Assembly: GCA_002179805.1 (NCBI GenBank)
Contig: NAVB01000270.1
Location: 1 to 64,000, forward strand
Source of the DNA: Acanthamoeba lenticulata
Lineage: Eukaryota; Discosea; Longamoebia; Acanthamoebidae
Direction: 5' to 3'
Length of the DNA: 64,000 nt
The notes beneath the pieces are model-generated. The model made no database searches, was not told where the DNA came from, and saw nothing but the letters and a program-made list of their open reading frames with translations. The number at the start of each line of letters is the position of its first letter. The stretch's first letter is position 1. The position numbers were made by a program, and so were the translations under genes. Below are positions 22,752 to 34,650 of the stretch, one piece after another.

Positions 22752-25700
22752 TCAGAGGTGGTCCACCAGATCGTCCAACAGTGAGCTTCCATTGATGAGC
22801 TTCGTCGTGGCGATCACATAACGCGCGCTTCCTGCAGGTCAAGTCAGCCAACCCAGCACTTGTGCACCAACAAAACGAAAACATAAGAGCACGTGCCAGG
22901 CTGCTTGGAGAGCCACCGAAGGGCGGCGATCTCCGTGTAGGTGCACCCGCCGATGAAGAAGACCAGCACCACGGGCGTCGGGCCAGTGGGCGCCACGGGC
23001 TGAGCCCCCGACGAGGCGCCGCCACCGCCAACGAGGCCGCCCGTGATGACGGGCGTGATGGTGCTCATCGCGCTCAGCGTGGCGGCCGTTGTCGCCGTCG
23101 TCGCCGCGCCCAGCACCCCGAGCGTGCCCATCACCACTGCACACAACACGCGCACACTCGTCAGGTCCCGCACGCGCGCGTGTGTGCGGCTTGTGCGTGC
23201 AGCATGTGTGCGGTGGAACACGCACTGTCGCTGCCGCCCCGGACGAGGCCGCCCATGGCGCTGCCGGACTCGCTCCGCCGCTTGGCGTCCCGGACGGGGA
23301 CCGACGTGCGCGAGCCCGCGCCCGAGCCCGACAGCGGCCCGCTGGACCGCCCCTGTGGATCGTCGCCGGGCTTGGGCGTCGTCGGCCGGTCGGCCTCGGT
23401 CGCTTCGCCGCCGCCGCCGCCGCCGCCCTTGGCATCAACGTCTGTCTTCGTGGCGTCAAGAGACACCGCGTACTCGAACACGGGCCCGACGTGGTCTGCT
23501 CCCGCCCACCACACACGCATGAGTCAATTGCACAGACATACGCACACACTTGCGCACACACGCACCCTTGAGCTTGCGAAGGTCCTTGAGCTGCCATTCG
23601 CCCTTGACCGCGGCCTCGATCAGCCGCACGCTCAGCGGCGCATAACTGTGCGTGTCGCGGGACAGGAAACCACCACGTCATCGTGTGAGCACGAGTCTGC
23701 GGCCGCAAGCCATCTTGTCGACAAAGAAAACGGGGTTTGTGGACAGTCCGAACCCAGAGTAGACGTAGGCGATGTCCTTGGGGTCCTTCTCGTCGACGTC
23801 CGTGACGATGAGGCGGAGGGCCTTCTTGATGGAGCCGTACGGGGGCGCCCCGTCGTACCGCTTGAACAAGCCGATCTGCTCCAGGTGGCTCAGCGTCGCG
23901 ATGTGGTTGTACCCGTATGTCTGTTCCCCATCCCCCCCCCCACATTTAAGCTTAGCACGCAACACACACACGCGTGTGTCATGTGGCGTGTGTCGTGTGG
24001 CGCACCTGGAGAAAGTCGCGGCGAAGCGAATCAAAGAGCTTGGGCTTGATGCCGCCCGTGGTGTAGGAGAGGAGGCACATGAGGCGCAGGACCCTGTCCA
24101 TGGGCTCGCCCCGCGCGATGCAGTCCTCCAGGTACCGCGTGTCGCCCGTGTCCACCCCCGAAAGCAGCCCTTCACGCACGCACGCACACAGTGACACGGA
24201 ATGTTACTCATTGGAGCGGAGTGAAGCGGGGCAGGCAGGGCGGCCACGCACGGTGCTCGAACTCGAGGCGCTTTCGGAAATCGTTTTCTTTGGTAATTTG
24301 CAAAATGCGCTCGGCCAGGTTCGTGTCTGCATTGTGCGTCGAAATCAAAAACAAAACAATTTAGAAAGAGGAGGATTGTCTACAAATAAGAATGAAGAAG
24401 CGTACGGATCTGGAGGGAGCGGTGCTCCTGCTGAAGGACGCCCAGCTTGGCGACGAACTTTTTGATCTCCTGCAAGCTCTTGGCCTTTTCCCGCTCCTGT
24501 TGGGGCGCGCACACGTGTGCCACGTTGGCATGACGTCACCGTCAGATTCCGTGCACGCGCGCATGTGTAGAACGCCAGCCATAAAGCTTGGCGTACGCTG
24601 TAGTTCTTGTCGATGGCCTTGGCCTTGGTGTGCAGCAATGGACCCAGCGCGCTGAAGTTGATGTCCCGAATTTCCTGCGCGCGCATCGATCAGAGCACGC
24701 GCGCGCACACACGCGAACACACGCGGGGGGGGGGGAGTAGGTACGGAGAAGAGGCGATCGCTGGAGTTGAGTGGGATCTTGACGGTCTTGGGCGCGCTCG
24801 GCTTTTCTGGTGGACGGTCCTTTTCCTTGGGTGGGTTGATGACGACGTCGTCGACGTCAATCTTGCAGTTCTTGATCCCGAACACGTCGTCCACCAGCCC
24901 TGCTCTCCGGCGCACGAGACGACACGACACGCGCGCGTGAGTCCAAGCGAACACATGCACGCGGCGTATGCGGGCACGGGCGCACCTTCATAGGTGAGCG
25001 GGGTGCACATGGGCGTGAGTGGGTCGACCGTGCGGTCGAGGAGGATGAGAGTGTTGATGTACTGCGGTAGCGGTTCCTCGGGCGTCCCGCCTTGCCGCAG
25101 CTCCCTTCGCTTCCGTGATGCGGCCTCCTGCGCACGTCACCGCCGGGTGACACATCAGGCGGCTGTCCGCAAACACGCATGCGTGCATGCGCGCGCGCGG
25201 GAGTGGACGCGGAACCTCGCGCGTGAAGCGGAGGAGCATGTCGGCGACGGCCTGGGCGTGCACGCCGCGGCCCTTGATGTTGGGGATGTGCCCGAACATC
25301 TGCTGGAATTTCATGAGCGATCGGGCCGCATAGTACAGCAGCGACGTGTCCCCGTCCTGCTCCCACACACCACGACACGCACGACACCCATGGCACGACA
25401 CGACACACGCGTGATGAGCCGCTAGCTTGGGGATGATGGTGGCGAGACGGCGACGAAGTGGCGCACGAGAAAGACGTCGCGGAAGCTGTGCTCGGCCTCC
25501 ATCGAGAGGACGTCGTTCTCAAAGGGGACCAGGTGGAGCGGGAACTCGTGGATGTCGACGAGGCCCCACACGCCCTCCTCCTCTAGGATGCGGTCGCACA
25601 CGACGTAGCGGTGCGGGATGAACACCACCGAGAAGTGCTTCGAGGGAGGTGCCCCGGGGCCTGACGGCGGGGCAGACCCGGCGTTGACGACATCTGCTTG

Positions 25701-26270
25701 GCCCTCTTCCGCAGGCTGCAATTTCTGGTAGAGCTGAACGTGCTCGGCGATCGTCTTCATCCACGTCATAGACGGCCTGCCGAAAATTGTTAAGACAATT
25801 AAAGCATAGCCCCATTTATTATTTTATAAATAAATAAAATTGTATAATGAATAATTAATAGCGCCCGTGTGGGACCAGGGGAAGAAAGTCTGGTGCAGTG
25901 GTAAGGGAGAAGAAGAGTCGCACCTGGTGAGATAAACGATGTGTTCGCAGTCGGTCTGGAGGGAGGAGACGGACGGCTGGAGCAGATAAATTTTCTCCAC
26001 GCCATAGGTCTGCAGGGTGGAGAACTCGACCACAAGCGACAACGGACCGGACACTTTAGGATCAATGACCAAAGCGATGCGCCCCGTCATGTCCTGCACC
26101 AGGGCAGAGAGAAGCCAATCAATCTCCTCAGCAACACGGAAAACAACGACAAATTCGGGAAGGGGCCATACGCGAATGGCATCAAGCAAACCGGTGAGTT
26201 CCTTTTTACACTGGTTGCGCCACTGTTGCAACTGGATGGGACCCTCCTGGAGGCTGCTTAGGCCTGCCAT
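22752..26270 (-). CDS. VPS33: VPS33, Sec1/Munc18 subunit of HOPS/CORVET
   Basis: SM-family protein that binds SNAREs and the HOPS/CORVET tethers in late endosome and vacuole fusion. Start MAGLSSLQEGPIQLQQWR at 26270. Conserved blocks in order: GRIALVIDPKVSGPL, GVEKIYLLQ, HFSVVFIPHRYVVCDRILEE, ENDVLSMEAEHSFRDVFL, SLLYYAARSLMKFQQMFG, IPNIKGRG, AVADMLLRF, CTPLTYEGLVDDVFGIKNCK, EIRDINFSALGPLL. The last exon reads RYVIATTKLINGSSLLDDL, the usual VPS33 C terminus, and stops at 22752. More than ten short introns occur; several carry alternating CG/CA/TG tracts and one carries the GTGTGCGGTGG motif. The gene is 56 bases from tRNA-Arg and divergent from eS17. VPS33A versus VPS33B type is not decided. 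Confidence 0.92.
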
Positions 26271-26569
26271 CGCGATTGACTTAAAAAAAAATTGGCGATC
26301 ACGTCCACTAGAGTTCAGGCGAACAACGTTGAATCTCGCCTTGCAGCTAACCCAGTCGTTCCAGCAGCAGAACCGCCAGGCGAAGCACAGCTTCTACTAC
26401 TTGCACCAAAATAATTATTGATAATTGATTTATTTTCGTTGCCTCTTAAGGTGACGCAATTGATGTCGACCAGAGCCTGTGCTGCCGGGCAAAATCGGTC
26501 GGCGCCAACATGCTTCCTCCTTTCTCTTTCTTCCTCCTCCCCCATCGCCTGTCGGTCTGATCAGAAAAT

Positions 26570-27257
26570 ATGGTATGTGCGACCGCCCCTTTTGATCCAT
26601 GAACCTTTTTGTTTGTCGTGGCACCGCCTTTTCTTGAGCTAGATCGGCACCTTGATGTGCCGTTAATCTTCGCCATTTATGAACCATCAATTTGCCGCCA
26701 ATGCAAAATTTTCTTCTCACGCCGTCCTCTATCTGTAGGGTCGCGTCAGAACCAAGACCGTCAAGAAGGCCGCGCGCCTCATGATCGAGAAGTACTACCC
26801 TCGTCTCACCCTCGACTTCGACACCAACAAGAAGATCTGCGATGAGGTTGCCGCCATCCCCTCGAAGCGTCTCCGCAACAAGATCGCTGGTTTCGTCACC
26901 CACTTGATGAAGCGTATCAAGAAGGGCCCCGTCCGCGGTATCTCCTTCAAGCTCCAGGAGGAGGAGCGTGAGAGGAAGGACAACTACGTGCCCGACGTCT
27001 CGGCTCTTCACGTTGAGACCATTGAGATTGATCCCGACACCAAGGACATGCTCAAGTCGATCGGCCTTTCGGACCTTGCTGGCGTCCAGGTCGTTTCGCT
27101 CGAGAACCTGCCCTCGAACAAGCCCGTCTTCCAGCAGAGGCGTGACTTCAAGGGTGGCGAGAAGAGGGGCGACAGGCGTGAGAAGCGGGGTAACGAGCGC
27201 ACGGGTGCCGCCAAGAAGCCCGAGGCTCCCGTCGGTGCTCCTCAGGAGGCCTACTAA
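26570..27257 (+). CDS. RPS17: Small ribosomal subunit protein eS17 (RPS17)
   Basis: Component of the 40S subunit. Exon 1 is only the ATG (26570-26572, donor gtatgt). A 166-base intron ends TAG at 26738, and exon 2 (26739-27257) begins [20 protein letters not shown]. The core ([49 protein letters not shown]) is strongly conserved. Total 173 residues against about 135 in animals: a C-terminal extension of roughly 40 residues rich in Lys, Arg and Gly is present. A pyrimidine-rich stretch (26510-26545) before the start suggests the usual ribosomal-protein promoter or leader style. Confidence 0.95.
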
Positions 27258-27438
27258 GGAGTCTTGTCTTTATTCGTTCTCCACTATAAATCTAAAATCA
27301 CAACACATCTAGTCTCAAGCGCACTTGCTCCTTTCGCCAGTAAACCCGCGTGCAGGTTGGGCAGAGAGCTACAACATCAGCAACCAAGAACAGCCTGCAT
27401 CCACGGATCGCGGTGTACCAGCCTTGATTGGTGGACGT

Positions 27439-27510
27439 GCGCCCGTAGCCTAATGGAAAGGCGCTTGACTTCTAATCAAGAGATTGTGGGTTCGACCCCC
27501 ACCGGGCGCG
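27439..27510 (+). tRNA. tRNA-Arg (anticodon TCT), copy 2
   Basis: Identical over all 72 bases to the tRNA-Arg at 22625-22696; flanks differ. Followed by a T-run near 27525 suitable for polymerase III termination. Confidence 0.95.
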
Positions 27511-27599
27511 TACCAAGATGAACATTTTTTAGCACAAGAAAAGCAGCCAAACAAGGCTTTTTAAAAATCCAAGGTCTAAGCTGAGGGCACGCATGTGAA

Positions 27600-27670
27600 G
27601 GCGCCGTAGTTAAGTGGTAAAATTCTCGCTTAGGGTGCGAGAGGCCCCGGTTCGATTCCGGGCGGCGCCC
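27600..27670 (+). tRNA. tRNA-Pro (anticodon AGG)
   Basis: Acceptor stem GGCGCCG pairs with CGGCGCC. The anticodon stem CTCGC pairs with GCGAG around loop TTAGGGT (anticodon AGG). The T stem CCCGG pairs with CCGGG around TTCGATT. Discriminator C, no intron. TTTT follows at 27675. Confidence 0.93.
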
Positions 27671-27985
27671 AACCTTTTGTTGCACATATCTTATTCGCTT
27701 ACCGACCCTTTTGCATGGATGAGCGACACGCCGCTGTAATTGCCTTCATTCGTTCTACGGCTCGTCCTTGCTCACGGCAGGAAATATGCGCAGCATGTTC
27801 TTTTTCAGATCAAGAGGGTGAGCTGATTCTCAGCAGCCTCACTGAGCGAAGGCAGTTGTACGCATAGATCTTTGAATTGGTTCTCTGTTTTACGCACTGG
27901 GCACAAGTCCACTCAAGTTATAACTGAGAGTGTGCGCAGGCGGGCCAAGGCTGTCTGCTTTGGGGCAGGTGACGGGAGTCAGGAG
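27671..27985. other. Intergenic region before SWI5-like gene
   Basis: An open frame from about 27872 joins the SWI5-like ORF in frame, so a longer N terminus is possible. Otherwise nothing is identified. Confidence 0.35.
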
Positions 27986-28433
27986 ATGCTTGTCTATTGG
28001 CATACTCCTGAGGCCACACCGGTCGACACCACTGCGGGCGACCACGCTGCCGAGCTGACGGCGCTGCGCAGCCGCCTGGTGGAGCTCGAGGCCCAGATCG
28101 CCCAGTACTCTGTCAACGAGACGTGCGTGGCCCCAGCTCTTGCGTCGTACGTCGCCACGCACGCACTTTCTCACACCACGCCGCCACTGCAGAGCCTACG
28201 ACAAAGAGATCGAGGCGCACATGGAGCGCGTGCACGAGTACAACGAGCTCAAAGACATCGCGCAAGCCCTCATGGGCCGACTGGCCACCATCGAGGGCCT
28301 CCTCACCCGTGACCTCTACAAACGGTTTGTTGTTGAGCATGTTCATGTTGTTGAGCCAGCCGTCCCGCTGATCCTCTCTGTTGTGTTGTTGTTGTCATTG
28401 TCGTACAGCTACGGGCTCGAGTGGGAGGACTAG
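27986..28433 (+). CDS. SWI5: SWI5-like homologous recombination protein
   Basis: Small coiled-coil partner of Sfr1 that stimulates Rad51/Dmc1 filament formation in the nucleus. The first exon (MLVYWHTPEATP; LRSRLVELEAQIAQYSVNE) ends at a gtgcgt donor. Exon 2 continues in frame after cag as AYDKEIEAHMERVHEYNELK and DIAQALMGRLATIEG. A second intron (donor gtttgt, acceptor gtacag) leads to YGLEWED and the stop at 28433. The block HEYNELKDIAQxLxGxLA followed by LYKRYGLEWED matches the Swi5 family C terminus. The N-terminal start is uncertain because the frame stays open upstream. Confidence 0.85.
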
Positions 28434-28520
28434 CCTGATGGCAATTTCGATAAATATAATTTATTTATTTATCTATTTTTCTTTATATTTATTTCTATTT
28501 TATCAAATACTGGATTAACG

Positions 28521-31474
28521 CTACAAGGGCCACGTCGAACTGCCGCCGCCGCTCCGGCCGTTCGTATTGTTCAAGCCGGGCGCGGTGGATGGCGGCGACC
28601 GCGACCTCGTCGGCACGACAGGTGAGGTCGACGACGACGCCGAGGAGGGCGTCGAGACGGCGGCAAAGGGCGACGCCAAGTTGGCGGTGGTCTGGTCGCC
28701 CACGGCGGCCGGCCCGGCTGGTGGCGGCCGGGGCGAGTTCATGCCGAACCGGCTCGTCGCGTCGGGGCCCACGTAGAGCGGGATGTACGACGACGGCAGT
28801 GCGCTCGACGCCATCATTGTTGTCGTCGATGAGGATGATGAGGAGGATGAGGATGCTGGTGAAGAAGCTGCTGACGAGGAAGATGAAGATAGAGACGACG
28901 ACGTCGTCGGCGCCGTGACGGCGGACGAAGAGTAGGTGAGGCTCGGCGAGGCCGACGACGAGGAGGACGCAGAGGAGGACGGAGTCGAGGGCGGCGAAGG
29001 GGAGGCGATGATGTGGCGGCCGGAGGACTCGAGGAGGCTCGCGAGGATGTGCTCCATCGTGGGCGAGTACACGGCCGCCGGGTAGCTTGACGATGACAGC
29101 GACAACGACGACGACGACGACGACGATGCCGCCTCGGCCTCCAAGACCGCGGTGTCAAAGGGCACGCAGGCCAGCGGCGGCCCGCGTGGCGGGTCGACGA
29201 CGGCCACCCAGCGATCGAGCTCCTCGCCCTCGCCCAGTTGACCGGCCTCCCACTCGAACACGTTCATCAAGAAGTGCTTCATCTGTTCCGTTTTGGTTGT
29301 CAGCTCGACGTGTGGACAGTTCACGCGAAAAAGGCAGGAAAAGGAGGACGCACGCAGCCGCCGTCACCGTAGAAGAACTGGATGGCGTCGGACGTGGAGC
29401 GCAGGAGACGGCCGCTCTTGGTGCGCAGGAGGTGGTTGAACTGCATCTTTGGGCTCAACGTCTTTGGCTCGCTACGCAGCATTCCACGCATTCCGTTAGC
29501 CACGCATACCATGAATTCCACACCTTAAACATTGATTGCCTAGCAACGGACAAAAACAAACATAGTCGGGACACACTCTCGGCCGAGAAGTACGTACCGC
29601 TTGATGTAGTTGGGGCTCAACTGGCGGCGCTTCTTCTCCTGCATGACCACCAGCTTGGTCATCGGCTCGCCGAGCAGTTGATTCTACACGAGAAACCAGC
29701 TCTCCCGTGATCAGCACGCAGAGCGAGATATATAAAAAGAGAGAAAAAATAGAACGTCTCCGGATTGGGGGATCAGCATCGTTGAGGACGAACAGGAGAA
29801 GAAGAAGAAGAAAAAGGGGAGCAGCTCACCCAGGAGTACTCGCTGAGCTGGCACATGGCCGCGTTGACGTAGATGATGGTCGGCGGCCGCGCGTCAAAGA
29901 CAGACGCCAGGGAACACACGGCCACCGGGAAGCGGAAGTCGGGCACGGTGAGGTGGGTCAAGTCGGGGTACTCGCGCAGGAAGGGCAGCTCCTGCAGCAC
30001 CTCCGCCGGGGGCGCCGACGCGTCGGGCGGCCACGCGATCGAGGGCGGGCACGTGATCAGCGCCTGCGGCCACGCGCGCGGCGCCACGACGACCGGCTGG
30101 GCAGCAGCAGCAGCTGCGGCAGCAGGACCCTGCTGGGGACTACTGGCTGCGCGCTGGAGCTGCGCCTGGAACTGGCGCTCGTAGTCGGCGCGTAGGGCGG
30201 CCAGCGCTTGCTCGGTGGTGTTGAGGTGGTCTTTCATGGTCACCATCTGGCTGCGCAGCTGGGCGCCCTCATCCCGCAGCACCTTCAACTCGAGCGTGAG
30301 CGCCTCCACAGCCCGCACCAGCGCGTCCAGCTCGGCGGGCCCGTGCTGCTGCTGGTGGTGGTGGTGGTTGCTGTCACCGGCCACCAGCTGGTCGGCGGCG
30401 GCGAGCGGCCTGGACGCCACGAGGCCCTCGGGCCCGTGATCTGCGCTGCGCCGCCTGCGCTTGGCTTTGGTCGTCGTTGTTGTCGCCACCGCCGTTGCCG
30501 TTGGTGTCGTCGCGGCAGCTGGAGTTGCCGGGGCGGCCGTGGTCGTGGCAAAAGGCGGCTGGTGGTGGGGCTGCTGCGGCTGGGAGGCCGCCTCTCCACG
30601 TGGCAGCGACGAGAAGTGATGGGCAAACGGGGCGGCGAGGCTGGCGAGGAAGTTGTCCATCGACGTGACTGGCGAAGAAGAAGTAAAGGAAGATGAAGAT
30701 GAAGAAGAAGAAGAAGAGGAAGCTGCGGTAGACACAAACGCGCCGGTCGGATAGGGGCCCAAAGAGGAAGAAGAGGAAGGTGTGGGGCGCATGACGTTAG
30801 AGCAAAGGTGGGGGTGGCCTTTGCCCACGCAGTGGCTACACGGTTGTTTTCTGCAGCCAGCCACATATCACCACCCCACCAGCGCACGCACACACAGGCC
30901 ACGGTGAGGTGCCGCGGGCGGACGGACAAACGGGAGCGCAAAAGCTTTCTGTCCCCCGTAAGCCAAAGGGAAGAAAAGGCTCCTTTGGCGGCTGCAGCCG
31001 GGAGAACAGGTCGCCTGGAACAGCTCGGCGTCGGGCAGGAACGACAAAAAACAAAAGAAAAAGAGTTTCTGAAAAGAAAATTGAAACAAAAGTGAAACGA
31101 AACCCGAAAAAAGGAAACTTGAGCGGCCTTGCCCCCACGTGTTGGCCGCTTTAGGTTGTGGTGGTCCGGTGGTGACAGGGAGAGGGTACAACCGCAACAA
31201 GCACACAAGAGTGGGTGTATGTCGCGAGTTGGGGCTTGCGGCTGGCGAGGGGCCAGGGCGCAGACGAAGAGGAGAGGAAGGCCGTGCATGGGAGGGGATT
31301 TCGAAAAAGAACGAAACGAAATGACGAACCAAGAACAACAACGACAAGAAGAGAAACCGCGAGAAAAGGAATCGAGAACTAGGCACTCTCAACGAGAGGG
31401 AAGGGCCGGTACCCGTCACAAGAGATTCGCGCAACCGTGCAAAAGTTGCATCCTCCTCGGTCCTGCGCCAGCAT
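28521..31474 (-). CDS. Zinc-cluster/PAS transcription regulator, copy 2
   Basis: Start at 31474 (MLAQDRGG). The cluster CNFCTVARISCDG is split by an intron from QPCSHCVGKGHPHLC (about 30840-30800). Then come a Ser-rich region, KAKRRRRSADH, a coiled coil (about 30330-30200), and LPFLREYPDLTHLTVPDF followed by PAS strands RFPVAVCSLASVFDARPPT and IIYVNAAMCQLSEYSW. After further introns: NQLLGEPMTKLVVMQEKK, FNHLLRTKSGRLLRSTSDA and FEWEAGQLGEGEELDRW. It ends with a Ser-rich tail (TWPL, stop 28521). This is probably a nuclear regulator in which the PAS domain senses a ligand or partner. It is divergent from copy 3, 548 bases between start codons. One intron carries two TGTGGAATG-like motifs. Confidence 0.82.
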
Positions 31475-32022
31475 CGATGCGGTCGATGCGTCTCTTCTTC
31501 TTCTCTCGTCCTACTTGTCCGCAATCAAAAAATCAAGCGGTGGCCTGCAGGGGGGTCGGTGTGTGTTGTCGCGAGGTAGGGGACTGGGGAAGAGAGCTCT
31601 TACGTTTTAGGCAGCAGAAGCTTGGGGCGGGCAGAAGAGTTGCACGCAAAGGCCAGGACACTCTGAGGTACAATTAGCAGGGCCAGCAAACAACCTCGAA
31701 AAGGGCAAAGTGCCACTTGACTCAACCAACCGTGGGGGGAGGGCCGCCAATTTGACCCGTCGACGATCAGCTCCACGGTCTCTTGATGAACCTCGGCGCC
31801 CACCTGAGCCAACGAGAAACTCGGGCGCTAAAGACAGCACGCGTCAGTCAAAAACAGTTTCGCAATTCGGTTGCGCGCCAGAAGTCTATGCACGATGACG
31901 CCCACTGACGCAGAGAACCAGTTGCAAAGCGAAGCCGGAACACGCTGGCCCTCCCCCACGCCGCGCAAAAGAAGACAAGTACCAGCGCTCTCTGTCTGTC
32001 TCTGTCTTGAAAGCACGGGGCG
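31475..32022. promoter_or_regulatory. Shared upstream region of regulator copies 2 and 3
   Basis: Intergenic interval between two divergent paralogs, so it is likely a bidirectional promoter region. No clear TATA box is seen. Short ORFs here have no support. Confidence 0.4.
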
Positions 32023-34497
32023 ATGGAGAGGAAACGACATGCGCGTACGCAGCGGGGAGGAGGAGGAGCAGCTGCTGGTTCAGCTCTGCCCAGTTGGTTT
32101 CCCGCCGCACCGCCGTTTGCGACGGCTTGCAACTTCTGCATCGTTTCGCAGGCCGCTTGCGATGGGTTCGCCACTCCTCGCGCCCCCCTTCTCCTTCATG
32201 TCCTCCTCTCCTGAAAGATGAAGAGAGACAGATGGGGTCAGCTGAGCAGTTTGACTTCTTCTTCTTCTTTCTATTTTCTTTTTCTGTTTTAATCTAATCA
32301 AAACACACGTGCCCTTGCGTGGCCGCGGTCATGTACATGTCGTGCCCCCCCCCCCACGCTAGAGGACGGCCATGCGGCTGGTGCGTGGAGAGGGGGCGGA
32401 CCCACCTGTGCCACGACGCGACAACGCAACCACCACCATCTTCGCAAAAGGATTCTCCTTACGAGCTGGAGCAACCGCGGTCGTGGGCAACTACGGGCCA
32501 CAAGCGCTCTCGTGAACCACCGCAGGCCGAACAGCAACTCCACCACCATCACCATCTTCCTCCTCATCACCAATATCTCTACACGCAGCAGCAACATCCG
32601 CCCTATCACCACCAGCACCCTTTCCAGGAAGAGGAGGAGGCCGCCACAGCAGCAGCAGGAACGCGTTTCCCGCCTCTGCCGTTGTTCCCTTTGATGCATT
32701 TCCCGCTTCTGTCGTGCGATGGCGCGGTCATGCATCTCGCCCCACCACCGCCGCCATCCGCCGCGTCATCGCCCCAGGCGCCCACCACCGCCACCACCAC
32801 CTCAACAACCCCCATGTCGTCGTCGTCGGCGCCGCCGCCGTCCTGGTCCGCCCAGCCACGACCGGGCCGTGGACCGCGGGCCGCGGCCGCGTCGGCGTGG
32901 CCGGCCGCAGCGGCGGCGGCGACGACAGCGGCGACGCCACTGCCGACGAGGGTGAAGACAACGACGACGACAGCGTCGGGGCCACCATCGGTCGATGCGT
33001 CATCGCATGCGACGGTGAGCATGCTCATGAGCGCGGTGCAGGCGCTGACCACCGAGACGGCGCGGCTGCAGGCCGAAAACGTGCAGCTCCGGGCCGAGAT
33101 GCGCGCCATGCAGGCCCAGCAAGCGGCCCTCGACGACGCCATGCGCTCGCTCCGGGCCGACCTCCGCCGCATCTCTTCTTCTTCCTCCTCCTCCTCTTCC
33201 TCTTCTTCTTCTTCTTCTTCTTCACCTCCACTTGCCATCATCTCTCCCACCTCTTCTCCTTCCTCATCCTCCTCATCATCTTCCTCTTCATCCTCATCAT
33301 CATCATCGTCATCGTCGTCGTCGTCGCTGATTCACGGGCTGGAGACGAGGCTGCGGCGGGAGCTGCCGTTCCTGCAGGACTACCCGCGCCTCAACAACGT
33401 CGTCCCCATCGACTTTGGGTCCTCTTCCCGAATGCATGATGGTGATGATGATGGTGACGAAGATGGTGATGCTGATGATGGTGATGGTGATGGCGGACAG
33501 TTTGCCGATGGTGGTCTGCACGGTGGCGTCGGTGTATGACCAATCGCCGCCGGTCATCACCTACGCCTCGCGCGCCATGTGCGAACTCAGCCTGTGGCCA
33601 TGGGTACGCGCCTCCGATTGGCGGATCGTTGATGCTCGATTATTTAAAAAATATTAATGCAAAATAAAAAATAAAATAGGAGCAATTGATTGGGGCACCA
33701 GCAAGCCGGGTGCTGGTCATCCAAGAGCGCGCCCGCCAACATCTCCCGTCGATCATGCTTGACAAGTGCATATCCCAATTTTTTTTTTAAACTTATTTAT
33801 TTGTTTGGGTTAACACCCTGACGCACACAGGGAGCCGATGTCGATCAGCGCGCCCTACAGCTTCGCGCACCTCTTGCGCGACAAGAATGGCGGCCTGTGG
33901 CGCACCGTCGACACCACCCAGTTCTTCTTCAACGAGGAGGGCCTCGTGCGTCATTTTCTTCCTTTTTTTTGTTCAATTATTGATAAAAATATCCATTTTT
34001 ATCCATTTTTAAAATACTTTTTTCGACCATAAGCGTGCGGCTCACGCGCGCGTGTGTGTGTGCAGATGAAGCACTCCCTGATCATCGTGCGCAAGTGGAA
34101 GAAGGGCCGCCTGCGCGAGGGCGAGGTGCTCGATTCGTGGGGCTGCCTGGTCGACCCGAGCCCGCTGCAGCCCGTCGTCGAGCAACCTCCTCCTCTTCAT
34201 CCTCTTCATCCTTCTCCTCCTCATCCTGCTGCTGCTGCTGCTTCTGCTTCTGCTTTGTCTTCCCCGTCCTCCTCTTCCTCCTCCTCCTCGTCCATGCCGT
34301 CGTCTTCGTCTTCCACATCGTCGAGCGCGTCCTCCGCTTCCCAGTTTGCGCCAACACGCACCCGCTATGGCGGGGAGTCGCCGCCATCGACCTCTTCCTC
34401 GTCGCGTTCTCCCTCGTCATCTCCTTCTTCTTCCTCCTTCTCCTCATCCTCCTCCTCCTCCTCCTCTGCGCGTCGGCCTTCGCCATACGGCCCATAG
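32023..34497 (+). CDS. Zinc-cluster/PAS transcription regulator, copy 3
   Basis: Start at 32023 (MERKRHARTQRGGGG). First half of the cluster is ACNFCIVSQAACDG; after an intron containing a C-run, RPCGWCVERGRTHLCHD completes it. His/Gln-, Ala- and Pro-rich linkers follow, then a coiled coil (SMLMSAVQALTTETARLQAE, LRAEMRAMQAQQ) and two long poly-Ser tracts (33172-33330). Next are RRELPFLQDYPRLNN and PAS strands MVVCTVASVYDQSPPVITYA. Further exons give EQLIGAPASRVLVIQERARQ, FAHLLRDKNGGLWRTVDTT and KWKKGRLREGEVLDSW, then a Ser-rich tail with stop at 34497. Expansion of Ser codons by slippage is likely recent because the tracts are nearly pure TCT/TCC. Confidence 0.82.
33172..33330 (+). repeat. 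Poly-serine trinucleotide tracts
   Basis: Two runs of TCT/TCC/TCA/TCG codons (about 33172-33223 and 33251-33328) inside regulator copy 3, encoding about 17 and 25 consecutive or near-consecutive Ser residues. Confidence 0.85.
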
Positions 34498-34576
34498 TCT
34501 CGTAGCCACCACCAATTAATTGGGTCTTCCTTAATGATCAGAAATGTCCTTTAATATAAGTAATTATCATTCGAAT

Positions 34577-34615
34577 TGTTTTGTTTTGTTTTGTTTTGTT
34601 TTTTGTTTTGTTTTT
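34577..34615. repeat. (GTTTT)n tract in convergent intergenic region
   Basis: Several GTTTT units between the stop of regulator copy 3 (34497) and the stop of the aminotransferase (34651, opposite strand). The interval is only 153 bases, so both transcripts must end here. Confidence 0.6.
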
Positions 34616-34650
34616 CAATTTTGTATTTATTTTAAAAAGTGGGTTTGCTT

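Noticed and set aside
22862..24049. Long plus-strand ORF over the VPS33 gene
   Set aside because: Arg/His/Ala-rich composition typical of antisense GC-rich frames; the minus strand carries unmistakable VPS33 motifs.
28589..29710. Plus-strand Thr/Arg-rich ORFs within regulator copy 2
   Set aside because: Shadow frames of the poly-Ser coding region on the minus strand.
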